DNA of 6,709 nucleotides, from NCBI GenBank assembly GCA_009926195.1, contig RFPK01000113.1:1-6709 (forward strand), given 5' to 3'. Made by a program: the position numbers and the translations under genes. The first letter of the stretch is position 1; every line of letters starts with the position of its first letter. This document shows positions 6,123 through 6,709 of this stretch, one piece after another. The stretch is from Synechococcaceae bacterium WB4_1_0192. GTDB taxonomy: Bacteria > Cyanobacteriota > Cyanobacteriia > PCC-6307 > Cyanobiaceae. The notes beneath the pieces were generated by a model. It ran no database searches, was not told the origin of the DNA, and was given only the letters and a program-made list of their open reading frames with translations.

Positions 6123-6709
6123 CCGGAGGAGGCGGGAGGCTGGAAGCGCAGCAGCCACCAACGCAGCAACCATTGCAGCAGCTCAGCCGCCAGGAGGATC
6201 GAAGCGAACGGCACGAGCTGACGGGGCTGCAGCGCCACCAGCAAGCCATAGATCAGCAACAGGGGCAGCCACCCTTCCGCCAGAGCCAAGAGGGGCTCGT
6301 TGCGGGCGCGAATGGCCACGGCGAACGGTTGCTGAACCGCCCGGATCAACTGCACCAGCAGCAACACCGCGAACAGCCAGATCTGCGGCTGCCATGTCGG
6401 CCCGAGCCAGAGGGGATACAGCAGCGGAAACACCACCAGCAGCGGCGAGATGGCTAGCGCCACCAGGGGCATGGTTCGGGTGATCAGGGCCCAGGCGGCC
6501 ACCGGGACCCTGGGCTGACGCAGCATCGTGGGAATCCGTGGCTCGATCAGGGCATTCCCGAACTGCCCCAGAAAACCAGCTGCGGTGCGGTGAGTACTGA
6601 ACACTGCCAGCTGGGGTTGCCCGAGCAGCGCTGCCGTGACCAGGGTGATGCCGTTCTGGATCAGAGGGGCGGGCAAACTGGCGGGAGCAAGCAGCAGCAT
6701 CCGACGCCA
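6119..6709 (-). CDS. Wzx-like polysaccharide flippase (MOP superfamily), C-terminal half, 5' end outside window
   Basis: The frame is open from the right edge (first codon TGG at 6709-6707) to TGA 6121-6119, giving 196 residues of a longer membrane protein; full flippases have about 400-500. Five hydrophobic segments can be seen, near residues 15-35, 70-97, 105-126, 131-151 and 155-174. The stretch FSTHRTAAGFLGQF (37-50) followed by PRIPTML resembles the helix 7-8 loop of polysaccharide transporters ('phe-ser-thr-x-Arg-Thr ... Gln'), and YPLWLGPTW (95-103) is the typical Tyr-x-Leu-Trp-Leu-Gly turn of Wzx/RfbX-type proteins. Such proteins flip undecaprenyl-linked oligosaccharide units from the cytoplasmic to the outer face of the inner membrane. 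The stop overlaps the start of the polymerase candidate by ATGA, so both probably share an mRNA and a pathway. An internal ATG at 6700 is not the true start because the frame continues beyond the window. Confidence 0.82.
   Translation of the reverse strand, partial: WRRMLLLAPASLPAPLIQNGITLVTAALLGQPQLAVFSTHRTAAGFLGQFGNALIEPRIPTMLRQPRVPVAAWALITRTMPLVALAISPLLVVFPLLYPLWLGPTWQPQIWLFAVLLLVQLIRAVQQPFAVAIRARNEPLLALAEGWLPLLLIYGLLVALQPRQLVPFASILLAAELLQWLLRWWLLRFQPPASSG

Noticed and set aside
6123..6173. 17-residue N-terminal extension of the polymerase candidate from a GTG
   Set aside because: ATG 6122 overlaps the flippase stop as ATGA, matching other junctions here, and the extension lies inside flippase coding sequence; not fully excluded.
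5298..6221. 307-codon open frame on the plus strand
   Set aside because: Its Gln/His/Arg/Pro-rich product looks like the complement of a Leu/Ala-rich membrane gene, and the minus-strand frame has coherent membrane helices.

Overview
The window is a very GC-rich, gene-dense piece of a bacterial surface-polysaccharide locus. It holds seven protein-coding genes, two of them cut by the window edges. No RNA gene, mobile element or CRISPR array was seen, and no gene-free stretch exceeds about 20 bases. Base composition is about two-thirds G+C by eye, the proteins are rich in Leu, Gln, Arg and Ala, and there are two copies of the HIP1 octamer GCGATCGC. This fits a high-GC picocyanobacterium of the Synechococcus/Cyanobium type, but the assignment is inference; no taxonomic marker is present.

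Plus strand, 1-4640, is one tightly packed group of five genes read left to right: the C-terminal part of a GT4 glycosyltransferase (1-678), a GT2 glycosyltransferase of the WaaE/KdtX type (699-1553), a WcaI/WbuB-like GT4 glycosyltransferase (1550-2758), a second classical GT4 glycosyltransferase starting at GTG (2755-3864), and an FkbM-family methyltransferase (3852-4640). Neighbours overlap by 4, 4 and 13 bases, which suggests one mRNA with coupled translation. The promoter must lie left of the window.

Minus strand, 6709-4659, holds two membrane-protein genes read right to left: the C-terminal half of a Wzx-like flippase of the MOP superfamily (6709-6119), and a polytopic membrane protein of about 487 residues that is a candidate O-antigen/polysaccharide polymerase, Wzy-like (6122-4659). 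They overlap in an ATGA. The two groups converge, with only 18 bases between their stop codons.

Together the genes describe a Wzx/Wzy-type pathway. The glycosyltransferases would build a lipid-linked oligosaccharide on the cytoplasmic face, the methyltransferase would O-methylate a sugar, the flippase would move the unit across the membrane, and the polymerase would join units into O-antigen or capsule-like polysaccharide. Each family assignment except the polymerase rests on visible motifs. The sugars, linkages and acceptor cannot be read from the sequence. I see no sign of a wholly new kind of system; the most interesting parts are the divergent polymerase candidate, the methyltransferase at the end of the glycosyltransferase group, and the convergent layout.
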